This document shows, one piece after another, positions 31,862-32,842 of a stretch of 32,842 bases of DNA (its first letter is position 1; each line of letters starts with the position of its first letter). The stretch is from Clostridia bacterium (GTDB lineage: Bacteria; Bacillota; Clostridia; Christensenellales; CAG-138). Below the pieces are notes generated by a model. It saw only the letters and a list, made by a program, of their open reading frames with translations, had not been told where the DNA came from and searched no databases. A program made the position numbers and the translations under genes. The stretch covers positions 1 through 32,842 of the forward strand of contig JAFWVQ010000038.1 in the NCBI GenBank assembly GCA_017523925.1. Direction: 5' to 3'.

Positions 31862-32032
31862 TCTTCAACTGTGTTTTTGGGATTTGGTTGGCGAGGGGGC
31901 ATATATCATAGCGACAAAACCCGACTGTTTTACTCGGAAATGATAAACGGTTTTTCACAGAAAAAACGAAATATTTACCAAACAAATATACGATTTAGCG
32001 GCGTTTTGGCTATGGATATTGGTGATCATTTG
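31862..32032. other. AT-rich upstream region of the nuoE-like operon
   Basis: No gene is supported. A short frame on the plus strand (31826-32035) has no ribosome site or family resemblance. The region leads into an extended -10 promoter. Confidence 0.45.
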
Positions 32033-32041
32033 TGATATAAT
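32033..32041 (+). promoter_or_regulatory. Extended -10 promoter of the nuoE-like operon
   Basis: TGATATAAT is a TGn-extended consensus -10 box with no good -35 hexamer at 17 bp. It lies about 95 bp before the ATG. The leader contains a small inverted repeat GCCCAAATGGGC near 32068. Confidence 0.6.
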
Positions 32042-32134
32042 CGTTATATGTTGGAGTACGTATGCCCAAATGGGCGTATTTCTCCGGCGAAGTCAATTTT
32101 CTATCAACCGCAAAGCGGTATAAGGAGGAACAGC

Positions 32135-32626
32135 ATGGCTAAACAAACAACTACCATTCCTTTTAAGGGCACGAAGGAGCAGGAAGCTCAGCTCAACGAA
32201 GTCATAGCCCAGTGGAAGGGTAAGGAAGGCGCCACGATGCCCGTGCTTCAGGCTGCACAGAACATCTACGGCTACCTGCCGATCGAAGTTCAGACCATGG
32301 TCGCGGAAGGTCTCGGCCGCTCCCTTGAGGAGATCTACGGCGTATCCACCTTCTACTCCATGTTCAACCTCGAACCTCGCGGCGAACACACCGTCCGCGT
32401 ATGTCTTGGCACCGCCTGCTACGTCAAGGGCGCCCAGAAGGTGCTCGACGAGCTGGCAAGGGTACTTGACGTTGAACCGGGTCACACCACCCCCGACGGC
32501 AAGTTCACCCTTGAACCCACCCGCTGCCTCGGTTGCTGCGGTCTTGCCCCCGTCATCATGATCGACGACGACGTGCACGGAAGGCTCGCGCCGAACATCG
32601 TTCGCGATATCATCGCAAAGTACTAA
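32135..32626 (+). CDS. nuoE: NuoE/HydC-like [2Fe-2S] thioredoxin-fold subunit
   Basis: This 163-aa protein matches the 24-kDa NADH dehydrogenase or hydrogenase gamma subunit. A helical N-terminus carries MPVLQAAQNIYGYLPIEVQ and YGVSTFYSMFNLEPRG. The thioredoxin-like [2Fe-2S] domain has VRVCLGTACYVKGA (C-x4-C) and TRCLGCCGLAPV (C-x3-C), giving the four cluster ligands. The length is typical. In Clostridia it accompanies an electron-bifurcating [FeFe] hydrogenase or NADH-dependent complex in the cytosol; the partner subunits would lie beyond the right edge. The frame opens at 32048, but AAGGAGG 7 nt before 32135 sets the start. A DRTGG-domain gene follows after 27 bp. Confidence 0.9.
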   Translation: MAKQTTTIPFKGTKEQEAQLNEVIAQWKGKEGATMPVLQAAQNIYGYLPIEVQTMVAEGLGRSLEEIYGVSTFYSMFNLEPRGEHTVRVCLGTACYVKGAQKVLDELARVLDVEPGHTTPDGKFTLEPTRCLGCCGLAPVIMIDDDVHGRLAPNIVRDIIAKY

Positions 32627-32653
32627 TTCTTTTATCCAAATCGGAGGTTTAAA

Positions 32654-32842
32654 ATGGAACTCAGTCAGGTCGCCGAAATCCTTGAAGCCAAGGTTCTTAC
32701 CGGCAGCGAGCATCTCGACAGGGAAGCTCACTCCGCGTGCGGCAGCGATATGATGAGCGATGTGCTCGCCTTTGTGAAGGATCAGGGCATCCTTCTTACG
32801 GGGCTTGTGAACTCGCAGGTCATTCGCACAACTCTGATGATG
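32654..32842 (+). CDS. DRTGG-domain protein (partial, cut by window end)
   Basis: The first 63 codons are visible, beginning MELSQVAEILEAKVLTGSEH and followed by LDREAHSACGSDMMSDVLAF. This matches the short DRTGG-type proteins that in Clostridia stand between a NuoE-like gene and regulatory or hydrogenase genes. The family is related to the DRTGG domain of phosphotransacetylase and CBS-DRTGG proteins and may sense a nucleotide; its function in these operons is not established. GGAGG lies about 7 nt before the ATG. The 3' end is outside the window. Confidence 0.75.
   Translation, partial: MELSQVAEILEAKVLTGSEHLDREAHSACGSDMMSDVLAFVKDQGILLTGLVNSQVIRTTLMM

Noticed and set aside
31617..31985. Minus-strand protein with FTIHYSLFT repeats
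   Set aside because: It is simply the translation of the AT-rich repeat unit, which happens to lack stops in that frame; no ribosome site.

Overview
The window reads as a piece of a fairly GC-rich Clostridia (Bacillota) genome, probably an uncultured gut lineage. The signs are strong AGGAGG ribosome sites, sigma-A promoters with 16-18 bp spacers, thioester/Cna-B and cohesin/dockerin surface proteins, an archaeal-type AspRS, a NuoE-like subunit followed by a DRTGG protein, and a Tn1549-like integrative element. I saw no rRNA, tRNA or CRISPR array. Order-level taxonomy cannot be settled from this sequence.

Region 1 (1 to about 12,640) is a decaying integrative/conjugative element read on the minus strand. 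In transcription order it holds a truncated HTH gene, a 49-aa conserved small protein, parA and parB (overlapping), and a thioester/Cna-B surface adhesin split by an in-frame TGA. These are followed by the C-terminal quarter or so of a giant SNF2-type helicase/methylase protein, an XRE regulator, an AAA_14/DUF4143 ATPase with its own promoter and paired palindromes, a metallophosphoesterase, a DUF3991/Toprim protein, a DpnD/PcfM-like protein and a DUF3789 protein. An IS3-family element abuts the last gene and supplies its stop codon. No relaxase, T4SS or integrase gene is visible. The truncations, nonsense codon and IS insertion indicate loss of function. Regulatory structure survives: two promoters share a 12-mer in the same register over the -35 box, and the parA leader looks like a transcription attenuator.

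Region 2 (12,770-22,004, minus strand) is chromosomal and rich in secreted proteins: a DUF3783 protein, an NlpC/P60-like hydrolase with a peptidoglycan-binding domain, a secreted caspase-like cysteine peptidase with Big2, B-repeat and duplicated C-terminal domains, a small Cys-containing protein, and a 1288-aa von Willebrand A protein ending in a type I dockerin.

Region 3 (22,419-30,056, minus strand) mixes housekeeping and surface genes. It has a non-discriminating-type AspRS, a left-handed beta-helix GlmU-like acyltransferase, glmM, a single ORF fusing peptidyl-tRNA hydrolase to D-serine ammonia-lyase, a secreted redoxin with B-repeat and dockerin whose CXXC motif has become SXXC, and a membrane-anchored single-cohesin protein. 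The cohesin and dockerin-redoxin genes form one operon. With the dockerin-vWA protein 7 kb away they suggest a small cell-surface cohesin-dockerin system carrying no carbohydrate-active enzyme. I regard this as the most interesting content of the window.

Region 4 (30,250-32,842, plus strand) holds a divergently transcribed M20 amidohydrolase, a tandem 67-bp hairpin repeat whose stems differ in sequence but stay paired, and the start of an operon with a NuoE-like [2Fe-2S] protein and a DRTGG-domain protein cut by the window edge. Dispersed copies of the same hairpin repeat sit at about 14,300 and 17,700.
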